From: a virus
Length of the DNA: 38,986 nt
Virus record (IMG/VR): IMGVR_UViG_3300035698_023372
Location: 1 to 38,986 of that record
Direction: 5' to 3' (one strand)
The notes under the pieces are model-generated. The model searched no databases. It saw only the letters and a program-made list of their open reading frames with translations, and had not been told where the DNA came from. Below are positions 15,875 through 24,563 of this stretch, piece by piece (within the stretch, counting starts at the first letter, position 1; each line of letters starts with the position of its first letter). Position numbers and translations under genes: made by a program.

Positions 15875-16375
15875 ATGGCAAAAGAAAAACCAATAAAAAA
15901 AACATCAGTAAAAGAACCAGTAGTAAAAGAACAAAAGATAGTAACATTGAAAGAAAAAATTGATGGTGTTGTAGAAAAGTATGGAGATAAAGAAGAACTT
16001 AAAAAGCAAATTTTTGGATTAATTCAGAGAGTTTTATACCCAGATCAATTTTGCCCTGAATGTAATGATAGATTGTTTTTTAACCCTACTGGCTGGTCTT
16101 GTTCTAATTGTGGCTATCAACAACAAACAACCCCTAAAACTACTACTCAACCAACGACAAGACCTTCACAAGGAGGAAAAGTTCCGCCTCAAGTAGAAAA
16201 AATGATTCAATCTGCAGAAGAACCTCGTAGAGTTTCTGCTCCTACAAAAAAAGGTCAAAGTATTAGAAAATTAGTTGACCAATTAGATACTGGAGGGCCT
16301 GTTGCACCAACACAACAAGATGAAGCAATGGTTAGACGTGATAGAAATGTTGGTCGTGAGGTTAATTGGGTATAA
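15875..16375 (+). CDS. Zinc-ribbon protein with disordered tail
   Basis: This 166-residue protein has a Lys-rich start, a helical segment (EELKKQIFGLIQRVLYP) and a zinc ribbon with CPEC and CSNC pairs (near 60-80). A long Thr/Pro/Gln-rich, probably disordered region then ends in a basic tail. It has the AAAAGGAG site and its own candidate promoter. The ribbon could bind nucleic acid or a protein partner. The Thr/Pro-rich stretch, right before a run of glycosyltransferases, might be a glycan acceptor, but that is only a hypothesis. Confidence 0.7.
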   Translation: MAKEKPIKKTSVKEPVVKEQKIVTLKEKIDGVVEKYGDKEELKKQIFGLIQRVLYPDQFCPECNDRLFFNPTGWSCSNCGYQQQTTPKTTTQPTTRPSQGGKVPPQVEKMIQSAEEPRRVSAPTKKGQSIRKLVDQLDTGGPVAPTQQDEAMVRRDRNVGREVNWV

Positions 16376-16378
16376 AAT

Positions 16379-18706
16379 ATGGAAGAGTTTTTTAAAAAAT
16401 TAAAGATTGGGGCATTGACCGACCATTTCGATTTATTAGGAGGAGGTACAATTCATGCCTTTAAATTTTTAGAATATCTAAAAAGATATTATGACATTGA
16501 TGTCTATCTTCCCAAAGCTCCAAAAACACAAGAGTGGATGGATACCTTTCTTCATTTAGATACAGAAGGATTAGCTTTTTACAAATATACTAAAGGTATC
16601 GGTGAAAAATATAATTATATGTTTCTTAATATCTCTCATTGGAGAGCAGAAGAAACAAGAGCTCTTAAAAAATTTATGCTTGTTTTCTTCCCTCAATTTT
16701 TCTTTCCCCTCTACGATTATGAATTTCTAGCTAATTCAGAATATACCAAGAAAAATATTATCAAGAGATGGAAACAACCTGTTAAAAAAATTCATGTTGT
16801 TTACCCTCCAATGATGATTTCTCAGTTCAAACCTAGCAAGAAAAAGACTAATGTTATTATTCATGTTAGTAGGCTTACTCCTCCAGCACCAGAAGCAGAT
16901 AAAGGGCATAAACAAATGATTCAAGCCTTTAAAGAAATGTGTGATGAGGGCCTAAAGGGTTGGCAATTTCATATTGTCGGGCAAGTTCAAGACTTTAATT
17001 ATGTATCTGACTTAAAAAAACAGGCTGTTGGTTATCCAATTGTCTTTCATGAAGGAATCCCATTTGTTCGATTACAAAAACTTTATGGTGAAGCTAAGAT
17101 TTATTGGCATCTGACAGGAATAACTATGCCTAATCAACCAGGAGCACAAGAACATTTCGGCATGACAACTGTTGAAGCAATGAGTAGCGGATGTGTACCT
17201 GTAACTTTAGCTACTGGAGGGCAATTAGAAATCGTTAAAGATGGATCTAGTACAGTTGGAGGAAATGGTTATTTAATTAAAAATATAGAGGAATTAAAAA
17301 ACGAAACTGAACTTTTAATTGATAATCCATCTTTGTTAAACAAATTTTCAATAGCAGCACAAGCAAGAGCTAAAGATTTTGATGAAAAAATTACTAAAAA
17401 GAAATTTTACTCTACTGTGATTGGAACAAATAAAGTTTCAATTATTATTCTTTGTTGGAATAATTCAAGATATACTAAAGAATGTGTTGAGCAACTTTAC
17501 AAAGTTACCCCACCAGGCTTTGAATTAATCATTGTAGATAATGCTTCTACTGATAACACAAAAGCGGTTTTACAACAATTAAAAGAAGAGCATAAAGATA
17601 TTAAATTAATTTTTAATAAAAGTAACTTAGGCTTTGCTGGTGGCAATAATATTGGTCTTAAACAAGCAACTCGATCTTATATTTGTTATTTGAATAATGA
17701 TACTCTTCCACAATGGGGCTGGTTAGAAATGATGATGAAAGTTTTAGAAACAAAACCTAAAGCTGGAGTTGTAGGGGCAAGATTATATTTTCCTAAACAC
17801 AAAACAAGAAATTGGATAATTCAACACGCAGGTATTACTTTTCAAAGTGGTGAACCCAAACATATTGATGGTCGCAGAGAAGAAGTTAATCTTCAAAAAG
17901 TAGGAATTGAGGAAATAGAAGCAACAACTGGAGCTTGTATGCTTGTTAGAAAGCCTCTAGCAGGGTTTAACGAACTATTTATAAGGGGATACTATGAAGA
18001 TGGAGATTTATGTTTAAGAGCCAGAGAAAAGGGCTACAAAGTTTATATTAACCATGAAGCACAACTTGTTCATTACGAAGGAACAAGTCAAGATATTGTT
18101 AAAACAGCAAACAAGGCAGACTTTGCTAGAATTAGTCTGAAAAATAAGGTACTATTTCATAAACTTTGGGATAAAAAAATGACAAAATTACCAAAAATTA
18201 GTAAAGTATTAGATATGTCAAACACAAGTAAGAAGCAAAACATAGAAATAGGAGGAGGAGAGTACCCTCTACATTCTAATTATGCCCAATTAGACTTGAG
18301 AAAACTACCTCTAATTAAATATCAAAACGATGCTAGATTGCTACCTTTTGATTCCAATTCTTTATCAAACATCTGTTCTTGTTATATGCTTCAATGTCTA
18401 AATAAAAAAGATGCAATAGAAGCATTAAAAGAATGGTATCGTTGTTTAAGACCTGGAGGGAAACTAGAACTTCACGTTCCTAATTTAGATAAAGTAACAC
18501 GAATGTTTATTGCTACACAGGATGAAGATTTGCTAAAAGAGATTTATGGTGAACAAAAACATGAATTGGATTACTATCAATATGGCTGGACCTTCCAAAC
18601 AATAGATAGACTTTTATCAAAAGTTAATTTCGTAAGAGTGCTTCTCACAAAAAAACCTAAAAATAAACCTTATGCTTTATCAGTAATAGCATATAAACCA
18701 AAATGA
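16379..18706 (+). CDS. Three-domain GT4-GT2-methyltransferase fusion
   Basis: The 775-residue protein has three modules. Residues 1 to about 345 are a GT-B family 4 glycosyltransferase (IHVSRLTPPAPEADKGHKQM, EHFGMTTVEAMSSGCVPV). About 350-600 are a GT2 domain (VSIIILCWNNS, VDNASTDNTK, YLNNDT, IQHAGI, YYEDGDLCLRAREKGYKVY at 538-556). About 615-775 are a Rossmann methyltransferase (IEIGGGEYPL, WYRCLRPGGKLELHVPN). The arrangement suggests stepwise transfer of two sugars and methylation, possibly of the terminal sugar. The GT2 part is the intein-free counterpart of the intein-bearing gene at 13481. It overlaps the next gene by four bases. Confidence 0.9.
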   Translation: MEEFFKKLKIGALTDHFDLLGGGTIHAFKFLEYLKRYYDIDVYLPKAPKTQEWMDTFLHLDTEGLAFYKYTKGIGEKYNYMFLNISHWRAEETRALKKFMLVFFPQFFFPLYDYEFLANSEYTKKNIIKRWKQPVKKIHVVYPPMMISQFKPSKKKTNVIIHVSRLTPPAPEADKGHKQMIQAFKEMCDEGLKGWQFHIVGQVQDFNYVSDLKKQAVGYPIVFHEGIPFVRLQKLYGEAKIYWHLTGITMPNQPGAQEHFGMTTVEAMSSGCVPVTLATGGQLEIVKDGSSTVGGNGYLIKNIEELKNETELLIDNPSLLNKFSIAAQARAKDFDEKITKKKFYSTVIGTNKVSIIILCWNNSRYTKECVEQLYKVTPPGFELIIVDNASTDNTKAVLQQLKEEHKDIKLIFNKSNLGFAGGNNIGLKQATRSYICYLNNDTLPQWGWLEMMMKVLETKPKAGVVGARLYFPKHKTRNWIIQHAGITFQSGEPKHIDGRREEVNLQKVGIEEIEATTGACMLVRKPLAGFNELFIRGYYEDGDLCLRAREKGYKVYINHEAQLVHYEGTSQDIVKTANKADFARISLKNKVLFHKLWDKKMTKLPKISKVLDMSNTSKKQNIEIGGGEYPLHSNYAQLDLRKLPLIKYQNDARLLPFDSNSLSNICSCYMLQCLNKKDAIEALKEWYRCLRPGGKLELHVPNLDKVTRMFIATQDEDLLKEIYGEQKHELDYYQYGWTFQTIDRLLSKVNFVRVLLTKKPKNKPYALSVIAYKPK

Positions 18707-19527
18707 AAATAGCAATCGGTATAATCTCATGGAATAGACCAGAATACCTTAAGCAATTAATAAAAACGCTTGAAATTAATGATTGCTCTGAAGTAGATTT
18801 TCATCTTTTTCAAGATGGGGCAGTTTGTAAATTTACTGGTAATGAACTTACTGAATCAGACAAAATTATTGAAAGCATAAAATTATTTCATAAATCAAAG
18901 CTTCCTAATAAATATTATCACATTAGAGATAAAAATGTTTCAGTTGCCATTAGCCAATTTGAGGCAATGAAATTTCTTTGTGAGAATTATTCTCAATTTA
19001 TCTTTCTAGAAAATGATGTTATTGTTAGCCCCAATTTTATTGTAATAATGAAAAAACTACTTAATCAATTCGAACATGATGAAAGAATTGCTTGTATCTC
19101 TCCAGGATTAGGATTACTTTGTAAAGAAGATAAGGTAAAAGAAAATCTTGATAAATTAGTTTTTAAGAGAGGGCATTTTTGGGCTGAAGGATGTTGGGCT
19201 AAAAAATGGAAAATAATAGAAAAAGAATATATGGCCTATTATAATATAGTGAAAGATAAGCCCTACCGAAAAAGAGATGAGGGGGCAATTAAAACTTTAT
19301 TTGAGAATAATGGTATAAAAATGATAACTACTTCTCAAGACAATGGCAAGGATTGGGCAATTATCAAGACGGGAATGAAAAGAGCAAGGTTAGTAGTCAA
19401 TAGGGCAACGGGGATAGGCGACTGGGGAATACATAGCAATCCTGGAAAATTAAAAGCAACCAACGATGGGCATAATAAAATACATGCTTTTGAAGAAGAA
19501 TTAAAAATTAAAGAGTTTAAATTATGA
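18703..19527 (+). CDS. GT-A-like glycosyltransferase (paralogue A1)
   Basis: A 274-residue protein with a GT2-like N-terminus (MKIAIGIISWNRPEYLKQLI), then FQDGAV and HKSKLPNKYY. The metal-site region reads FLENDVIVSPN, a variant of DxD. It is clearly related to the protein at 27977, which shares FQDGAV, KSKLPNK and overall length. The C-terminal half has GHFWAEGCWAKKWKII. The family is somewhat like GnT-I-type GT-A enzymes. Donor and acceptor unknown. Four-base overlaps on both sides place it in a single operon. Confidence 0.8.
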   Translation: MKIAIGIISWNRPEYLKQLIKTLEINDCSEVDFHLFQDGAVCKFTGNELTESDKIIESIKLFHKSKLPNKYYHIRDKNVSVAISQFEAMKFLCENYSQFIFLENDVIVSPNFIVIMKKLLNQFEHDERIACISPGLGLLCKEDKVKENLDKLVFKRGHFWAEGCWAKKWKIIEKEYMAYYNIVKDKPYRKRDEGAIKTLFENNGIKMITTSQDNGKDWAIIKTGMKRARLVVNRATGIGDWGIHSNPGKLKATNDGHNKIHAFEEELKIKEFKL

Positions 19528-20207
19528 CTCTATCAATTCGGCCAAAAATTAGCGTTATTGTAACAACTTACGATAGACTCGTTATGCTTCAAAGAGCAGT
19601 TGATAGCATTTTAAATCAAACTTTCCAAGACTTTGAAATTATTGTAGTAGATGATTGTTCAAGCAAACCATTATTATTAAATATTCCAGAAAAAGATAAA
19701 AATAGAGTTACTGTAATACGAATGCCTTGGAATACTGGATTTCATACTAGACCCAAAAATGTAGGTATAATGTGTTCTAAAGCAAAAGTCATTGCCTATT
19801 TAGAAGATGATAATAGATTTCTTCCGAATCATCTTGAATCTCTTTATAAAGTCTTAATTCAAACAAATGCTGATGTAGTTTACGGTGATAGAACCTATAA
19901 ATCAACTATTCCTAACGAAAGAAGATTTATGGGCAAAATGAGCAAAGATTTTGATTTGAAACTACTTGAAAAAGGAAATTATATTGATACTTCAGATATT
20001 ATGCATACAATGACATCATTGATAGATGTTGGATATTGGGATATACGCTGGGAAAGAAAACCTGATTGGTTATTAATGCTGGCGTTTAGCAGAGCTAAAA
20101 AGAAAATTATTCATGTTCCAGAAGTAATTACTGAATATAATTGGCATGATTCTAATTTATCAGCGACTCCTATAAGGTTACAAAAAAGATTTATTGACGA
20201 CTTATGA
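19524..20207 (+). CDS. GT2 glycosyltransferase (paralogue B1)
   Basis: A 227-residue classic GT2 enzyme: PKISVIVTTYDRLVMLQRAV, DSILNQTFQDFEIIVVDD, the metal-site YLEDDNRFLPNHLE and a Trp-rich end WERKPDWLLM. It is a close paralogue of the gene at 30947, including YGDRTYKST and GNYIDTSDIMHT. It lacks a membrane anchor. Transfers a sugar from an NDP-donor, probably with inversion. The C-terminus after SNL differs from the paralogue, which has a GQQNPLGG tail. Operon member with four-base overlaps. Confidence 0.9.
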   Translation: MTLSIRPKISVIVTTYDRLVMLQRAVDSILNQTFQDFEIIVVDDCSSKPLLLNIPEKDKNRVTVIRMPWNTGFHTRPKNVGIMCSKAKVIAYLEDDNRFLPNHLESLYKVLIQTNADVVYGDRTYKSTIPNERRFMGKMSKDFDLKLLEKGNYIDTSDIMHTMTSLIDVGYWDIRWERKPDWLLMLAFSRAKKKIIHVPEVITEYNWHDSNLSATPIRLQKRFIDDL

Positions 20208-20974
20208 AATTAACAGCAATTATTCTACATTATTATCCCGAACGTACTGAGAATGTATCAAAAATCATAAAAGATTTAAAGAACAATTCTCATCCACCAG
20301 ATGAAATAATTGTTTTTAATAATAATCCTGATATGACCTATTCAAATAATGGTATGTCAACAGTAATAAATAGTGGTAAAAATTATGGAGGAAGGGCACG
20401 ATATTTAATCGCATTACTCGAGCCAAGCGATTATTATTATTTTTTGGATGATGACGTTACGGTTGAAAAAAATACAATAAAAAATTTCTTAAAATATGCC
20501 CATGATGGTTGTTGTTTCGGATATTGGGGTAAGATAATTAATCCAAAAGTTCCATTATGCTATCGAACAGGCAATGAATTTTATGGTCAACGCCTCGGAA
20601 CTCCACAAGAAGTTGATTTATTGGTTGGTAGAGGAACTTTCTTTGTGTCATTTTCAGCTTTTATGAACATGATTAAAACAGAAACAAAATTACTAAAAGA
20701 AGGATTTGTTTTTGGAAGAGAAGAAGATTTAATTTTAAGCATGAGTAATCGTTGTTTTGTTATTCCTGCAGGAGCAGGTGAATGTTTTATTGGATTACCT
20801 GAGGGAGATGTTGGTTATTGTAAACAACCTAGACATTGGGAATTAAGAAATGATATGGCTAAAAAACTGTATCCGATAAGAAGGCAAATGGATTCTATTC
20901 CTGTTTCTGATAAACTTAAACTTAAAGTAAAAATAAAAAAGGAAGAGAAAAAAAATGATTATAAACCCATGTAA
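20204..20974 (+). CDS. GT2-like glycosyltransferase
   Basis: A 256-residue GT-A protein: MKLTAIILHYYPERTENVSK, IIVFNNNPD, NYGGRARYLIAL and a strong metal-site FLDDDVTVEKN. A probable acceptor-base region GREEDLILSMS lies near 180-190. The C-terminus is Lys-rich. No membrane segment. Substrate unknown. It closes the first run of overlapping glycosyltransferase genes; a short gap with a small gene follows. Confidence 0.85.
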   Translation: MKLTAIILHYYPERTENVSKIIKDLKNNSHPPDEIIVFNNNPDMTYSNNGMSTVINSGKNYGGRARYLIALLEPSDYYYFLDDDVTVEKNTIKNFLKYAHDGCCFGYWGKIINPKVPLCYRTGNEFYGQRLGTPQEVDLLVGRGTFFVSFSAFMNMIKTETKLLKEGFVFGREEDLILSMSNRCFVIPAGAGECFIGLPEGDVGYCKQPRHWELRNDMAKKLYPIRRQMDSIPVSDKLKLKVKIKKEEKKNDYKPM

Positions 20975-21032
20975 TCTTAATATAAAAATTAAAGGAGAGG
21001 ATAAATAAATTATATTTAATAAGAAAGGATCT

Positions 21033-21146
21033 ATGAATAAAAACTTTTACCAAATTAAAGAACAAAGAGAAGATTGGGCTAAAGAAACTTTACTTACAGA
21101 TGAATCACTTGTTGCTAAAGGAATTGAAGAAAAAATGTTAAAATGA
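21033..21146 (+). CDS. Small hypothetical protein (37 aa)
   Basis: A 37-codon frame with a good ribosome site (AAGAAAGGAT, just before the ATG at 21033) lies in the gap between two glycosyltransferase genes. The product is charged and helical (begins MNKNFYQIKEQREDWAKET). A second purine-rich GGAGAGG stretch near 20994 has no start codon at a useful distance. Unrecognised; probably translated. Confidence 0.5.
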   Translation: MNKNFYQIKEQREDWAKETLLTDESLVAKGIEEKMLK

Positions 21147-21168
21147 CAGATTATAGAAAGGCAATATA

Positions 21169-22179
21169 ATGGCAAAAATATCCCTATACGATAATAACGA
21201 GAAATTAGCCTACAATCCCAACACTATGAAGAATGCTGGGGTTGGAGGAACACAGACAACCATTATTAATGTTGCTCAAGAATTGGCTAAAAAAGGGCAT
21301 GATGTTACTGTTTATATTAAATGTAACTTTCCTGATATTTATGATGGAGTTAAATATTATCAATATTATGATTACAAGCCTTTAAAAGAAGATGTTTTAA
21401 TTGGTTTTGAGAGTTTACCAAAAGAATATAATGCTAAAAAAGTTTTTAATTGGTCAACAAGAATTGCTGTTGAAGATGTAGTTAAATATCCAGATGTTGA
21501 TAAATTAATCGTATCAAGCGAATGGCATCGAGATAGATATGCTTCTGAGTTGCCTAATGAATTAGTGAAAAAGATGACTGTTATTGAATTGGGAGTAAGT
21601 GAAGAATTTTTTAAAGATACCAAAAAATGGGAGTTTAGTATTACTTATGCTGGGCATCCTTACAAAGATGGCATGGAATCCCTTATTGAAACAACAAGAC
21701 GATTAAAACCAAAAATGCCTGATTGTCAAATTCATGTCTATGGAAGTGGCAAATTATGGGGTTGGGATGATGAACAACATCGCTCTCTGTATGATAAATT
21801 GATTCATTCAAAAATTCTTTATCACGGGCAAGGTGGTAAAAGATGCATGATTAAACAATTCAATGGCTCTCAGATTTTCTTATATCCTACTGGAAAGAAA
21901 ATTCAAGAAGCATTTTGTTTGGTAATTTTAGAAGCTATGGCGGCAGGTTGTATAGTTATTGCTAGTGATAATGGAAATATTAAAAACCTGGTTGGTGATA
22001 CTGGATACATCATTCAGGGAGATATTAAAGATTATAAATGGCATTTGGAAGCAGTTGATAAAATAATGAAATTGTTTAGCAATCATTCTTTAATGAACAA
22101 GTTAAGCAAACTTGCAATTAAAAAAGCAAAAGAATACACTTGGGAAAAGACGGCAGAAAATTTAGAGAAACTGTTATAA
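21169..22179 (+). CDS. Glycosyltransferase, GT4-like
   Basis: A 336-residue GT-B enzyme: N-terminal half with GVGGTQTTIINVAQELAKKG (the glycine-rich acceptor-side loop) and a C-terminal half with ITYAGHPYKDGMESLIE, IHVYGSGKLWGW and EAFCLVILEAMAAGCIVIAS, the usual donor-binding E-x7-E region. Cytoplasmic, retaining-type. It has an AGAAAGG ribosome site and sits upstream of the nucleotide-sugar genes. Substrate unknown. Confidence 0.9.
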   Translation: MAKISLYDNNEKLAYNPNTMKNAGVGGTQTTIINVAQELAKKGHDVTVYIKCNFPDIYDGVKYYQYYDYKPLKEDVLIGFESLPKEYNAKKVFNWSTRIAVEDVVKYPDVDKLIVSSEWHRDRYASELPNELVKKMTVIELGVSEEFFKDTKKWEFSITYAGHPYKDGMESLIETTRRLKPKMPDCQIHVYGSGKLWGWDDEQHRSLYDKLIHSKILYHGQGGKRCMIKQFNGSQIFLYPTGKKIQEAFCLVILEAMAAGCIVIASDNGNIKNLVGDTGYIIQGDIKDYKWHLEAVDKIMKLFSNHSLMNKLSKLAIKKAKEYTWEKTAENLEKLL

Positions 22180-22204
22180 AAGTTAGAAAAGTCAAACTAT
22201 TGTT

Positions 22205-22675
22205 ATGAAAATAGGATATGCTTACGTTGTGGCTGACCTGATACACATTGGTCACCTTAAACACCTTCAAGCCTGCCGAGGCTTATGTGACAAACTTATA
22301 GTCGGCGTTCTCACAGATGGTGCAACCTTGGAAAGGAAAATCAAACCTATCATCTCTTTTGGTGAAAGGCTAGAAACTATTAAATCTCTTGCGTGTGTTG
22401 ACGTAGCCGTCAAACAAGAAACTTATTCCCCATTGCCAAATGTTGCCCAATTACAACCTGACATATTGTTTGAAAGTACAAGCCATAAGAAAGAAGATTT
22501 TTCTCATGCGAAAAAAGTGTTAAATAAGTATGGTGGCAGACTGATGGCCATGCCTTATTTCGCAGGGCAAAGTTCTACATCTATCAAAAATAAGATATTA
22601 AAAGTTTGGTCACACACTGAAGAGATACATCCTAAAGTTATAAATTTAAAAAGGAGTCAAAATGACAAGTCATAA
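22205..22675 (+). CDS. TagD-like cytidylyltransferase
   Basis: A 156-residue nucleotidyltransferase with the HxGH-type motif DLIHIGHLKHL (12-22), the LIVGVLTDGA strand and SSTSIKNKI near the end, which corresponds to the ISTTxxKxxI signature. Family members activate glycerol-3-phosphate, ribitol-phosphate, phosphocholine or phosphonates as CDP derivatives. Codon use in the first 100 codons is richer in G and C than in its neighbours (for example CTG, CTC, CGA and GCC), suggesting recent acquisition. It has no obvious Shine-Dalgarno. Its stop region overlaps the DUF2061-like gene by 14 bases. It may supply a CDP-linked group for the island's glycan. Confidence 0.82.
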   Translation: MKIGYAYVVADLIHIGHLKHLQACRGLCDKLIVGVLTDGATLERKIKPIISFGERLETIKSLACVDVAVKQETYSPLPNVAQLQPDILFESTSHKKEDFSHAKKVLNKYGGRLMAMPYFAGQSSTSIKNKILKVWSHTEEIHPKVINLKRSQNDKS

Positions 22676-23042
22676 ATTGTCGATGTTAAAATCATTTCTT
22701 TGGAGAGTAATGGGAGTGTTTATTTACGCCGCTGTATTTTACTTCTTTACTGGAAAATTACAACTTACTGTAAAAAGCACAATAGTACATCACACAACGT
22801 TCTTGTTCGTGTTTTATTTACATGAAAGATTTTGGATTTGGCTTAAAAAACCAAATAGCAAGGTTAAAGCTTTATCTTATGAAATTATCTTAGGTATGGG
22901 TTTAGGCGGATTGATAGTTTATTATTTCACAGGAACATGGAAAACGGTTACTCTAATAACTGGAACTTATACCGCTATTAAGATTATTACCTACTACATT
23001 AATGAAAAGGTTTGGGCTAAAATAGAAAATGAAAGGAGATAA
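22662..23042 (+). CDS. DUF2061-like membrane protein, two repeats
   Basis: A 126-residue protein with four hydrophobic segments arranged as two similar units. The first runs from KSFLWRVMGVFIYAAVFYFF to YLHERFWIWL. The second runs from KALSYEIILGMGLGGLIVYY to YYINEKVWAKI. The WR start, the FTG turn and the Y-x-HER/NEK-x-W end fit the DUF2061 family of small inner-membrane proteins. Their function is unknown. In an island for glycan building it might help transport or anchor an activated sugar or lipid carrier, which is inference. The ribosome site is AAAAAGGAG. Confidence 0.8.
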   Translation: MTSHKLSMLKSFLWRVMGVFIYAAVFYFFTGKLQLTVKSTIVHHTTFLFVFYLHERFWIWLKKPNSKVKALSYEIILGMGLGGLIVYYFTGTWKTVTLITGTYTAIKIITYYINEKVWAKIENERR

Positions 23043-23043
23043 T

Positions 23044-23868
23044 TTGTTTAAAAATAAAAGCATATTAATAACTGGCGGTTCTGGATTTGTAGGTAAAGCA
23101 TTACTTAAAAGAATTATTGAATTTAAAAAGTTAGTTGTGTTTTCAAGAAGCCCAATAGAGCAAATAAATCTTTGTGAAAAATATCCCAATGTAGAATTTG
23201 TATTAGGAGATTTAAGAGATTTAAAAGCTGTTAAAGATGCTGTTAAAGACATCGATATTGTTATTCATGTAGGAGCTATTAAATATGTTCACTTAGCTGA
23301 AATTCAACCAAGGGAATGTGTTTTGACAAATATTTTAGGAAGTTTAAATGTTTTAGAAGCAGTAGAAGAAGAAAAAAATGTTGAAGTTTGTATCGGTATC
23401 TCATCAGACAAGGCTGTTCATGCAAGTAATGTATATGGAGCGAGTAAATATATTATGGAAAAGCTTTTTGCTGAAGCAAATAGAAATTCAAGAATGACTA
23501 AGTATTGTTGTTTCAGGGGTGGAAATATCAAGGGAAGTACTGGTTCTGTTTATGATATCTGGGGGAAACAAAAAAAAGAAAAGAAGCCAATTACTGTAAC
23601 TAATCCGAATATGACACGTTACTTTTTTTCAGTTGATGAAGCCATCGATTTGATTTTTTATGCTATCAAAAACACAAAAGGTGGTGAAGTATTTACTAAA
23701 CAAATGCCAGCTTGTAAAATGGGTGATTTGGCAAAAGAATTTTCTGAAGGGAAAAAGATTAAGATAATTGGCTCAAGAAAAGGTGAAAAAATGCATGAAA
23801 AACTTGTTGCTAATTATGAAAAGATAGAAAAAGATGGCAATATAATTATTATTAAAGATCCTCTATGA
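23044..23868 (+). CDS. PseB/CapD-like NDP-sugar 4,6-dehydratase or epimerase
   Basis: An SDR-family NDP-sugar enzyme of 274 residues from the TTG at 23044. That start is chosen because AAAGGAG lies five bases before it; the ATG at 23029 would place the ribosome site inside the gene. Motifs: ITGGSGFVG (NAD binding), GDLRD, GAIKYVHLAE, SSDK near 120-123, the catalytic-type YGASK near 131-135, MTRYFF and GEKMHEKL. The last two are typical of UDP-GlcNAc 4,6-dehydratases (PseB) and CapD-like enzymes. It would make a deoxy-keto sugar precursor. Intact apart from slightly short length. Operon member. Confidence 0.88.
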   Translation: MFKNKSILITGGSGFVGKALLKRIIEFKKLVVFSRSPIEQINLCEKYPNVEFVLGDLRDLKAVKDAVKDIDIVIHVGAIKYVHLAEIQPRECVLTNILGSLNVLEAVEEEKNVEVCIGISSDKAVHASNVYGASKYIMEKLFAEANRNSRMTKYCCFRGGNIKGSTGSVYDIWGKQKKEKKPITVTNPNMTRYFFSVDEAIDLIFYAIKNTKGGEVFTKQMPACKMGDLAKEFSEGKKIKIIGSRKGEKMHEKLVANYEKIEKDGNIIIIKDPL

Positions 23869-24563
23869 AAACACCGTTAGTTAGCTTAATCCTTGTTTGT
23901 TATAACAAATTTGAAAACTTTGAAAATATTATAAAAGCATGGATTAGTCAACCAGAAATTGATGATATTATAATTCTAGATAATTCAGGTACATTCAAAA
24001 CAGAATTGCCTGTATTAGTTGTTAATGTAAATAGGAATTTAGGAGTACAAGGGAAATATCCTTTAGCGTTTTGGGCAAAACATGATTGTATTATGTTTTT
24101 TGATGACGATATTATGCCTAAACAAGGTCTTGTTGCCGACTACTTAAAACATTGGACAGGTGCTAGGTTATTATCATTACTTGGTAGAAATTTTACTGGC
24201 AAGGCTTACTATGGTTCTCCAGAAAAGAAAGGATCAAGAATGTTTTGGGCTAATAATGTAGACCATTTACAAAAAGTTGAATGGGTAGGAGCTGGTGCTT
24301 GTATGATTCACAGAAGATACTGTGCCCTTCCCGTTGCTAAAATTTCATCATTAGCTGCCTCAATAGCAGAAGATTTGTGGGTAGAAAAACAAATCAGAGA
24401 TAAAGTTGATTTTTATGTTGTTCCTACTGATAATTGGCAAAGTTTACCAGAGCAAAAAGATTCAAAGAGAGCCATGCATCTTGGTTCTTACATATCAGGA
24501 GGTGGAGAGAGATGGAAAAAATTAAGAGAAAAATATGCTAAAAAATGGGGATTTGTAAAATGA
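23865..24563 (+). CDS. GT2-like glycosyltransferase
   Basis: A 232-residue GT-A enzyme: PLVSLILVCYNKFENFENII, IIILDNSGTF, NRNLGVQGKYPLAF and the metal site MFFDDDIMPKQ. A later VEWVGAGACMIHRRY matches the middle motif of GT2 enzymes, and SIAEDLWVEKQ is a candidate acceptor-base helix. The C-terminus is basic. No membrane segment. It overlaps the dehydratase gene by four bases and the radical SAM gene by four bases. Confidence 0.85.
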   Translation: MKTPLVSLILVCYNKFENFENIIKAWISQPEIDDIIILDNSGTFKTELPVLVVNVNRNLGVQGKYPLAFWAKHDCIMFFDDDIMPKQGLVADYLKHWTGARLLSLLGRNFTGKAYYGSPEKKGSRMFWANNVDHLQKVEWVGAGACMIHRRYCALPVAKISSLAASIAEDLWVEKQIRDKVDFYVVPTDNWQSLPEQKDSKRAMHLGSYISGGGERWKKLREKYAKKWGFVK

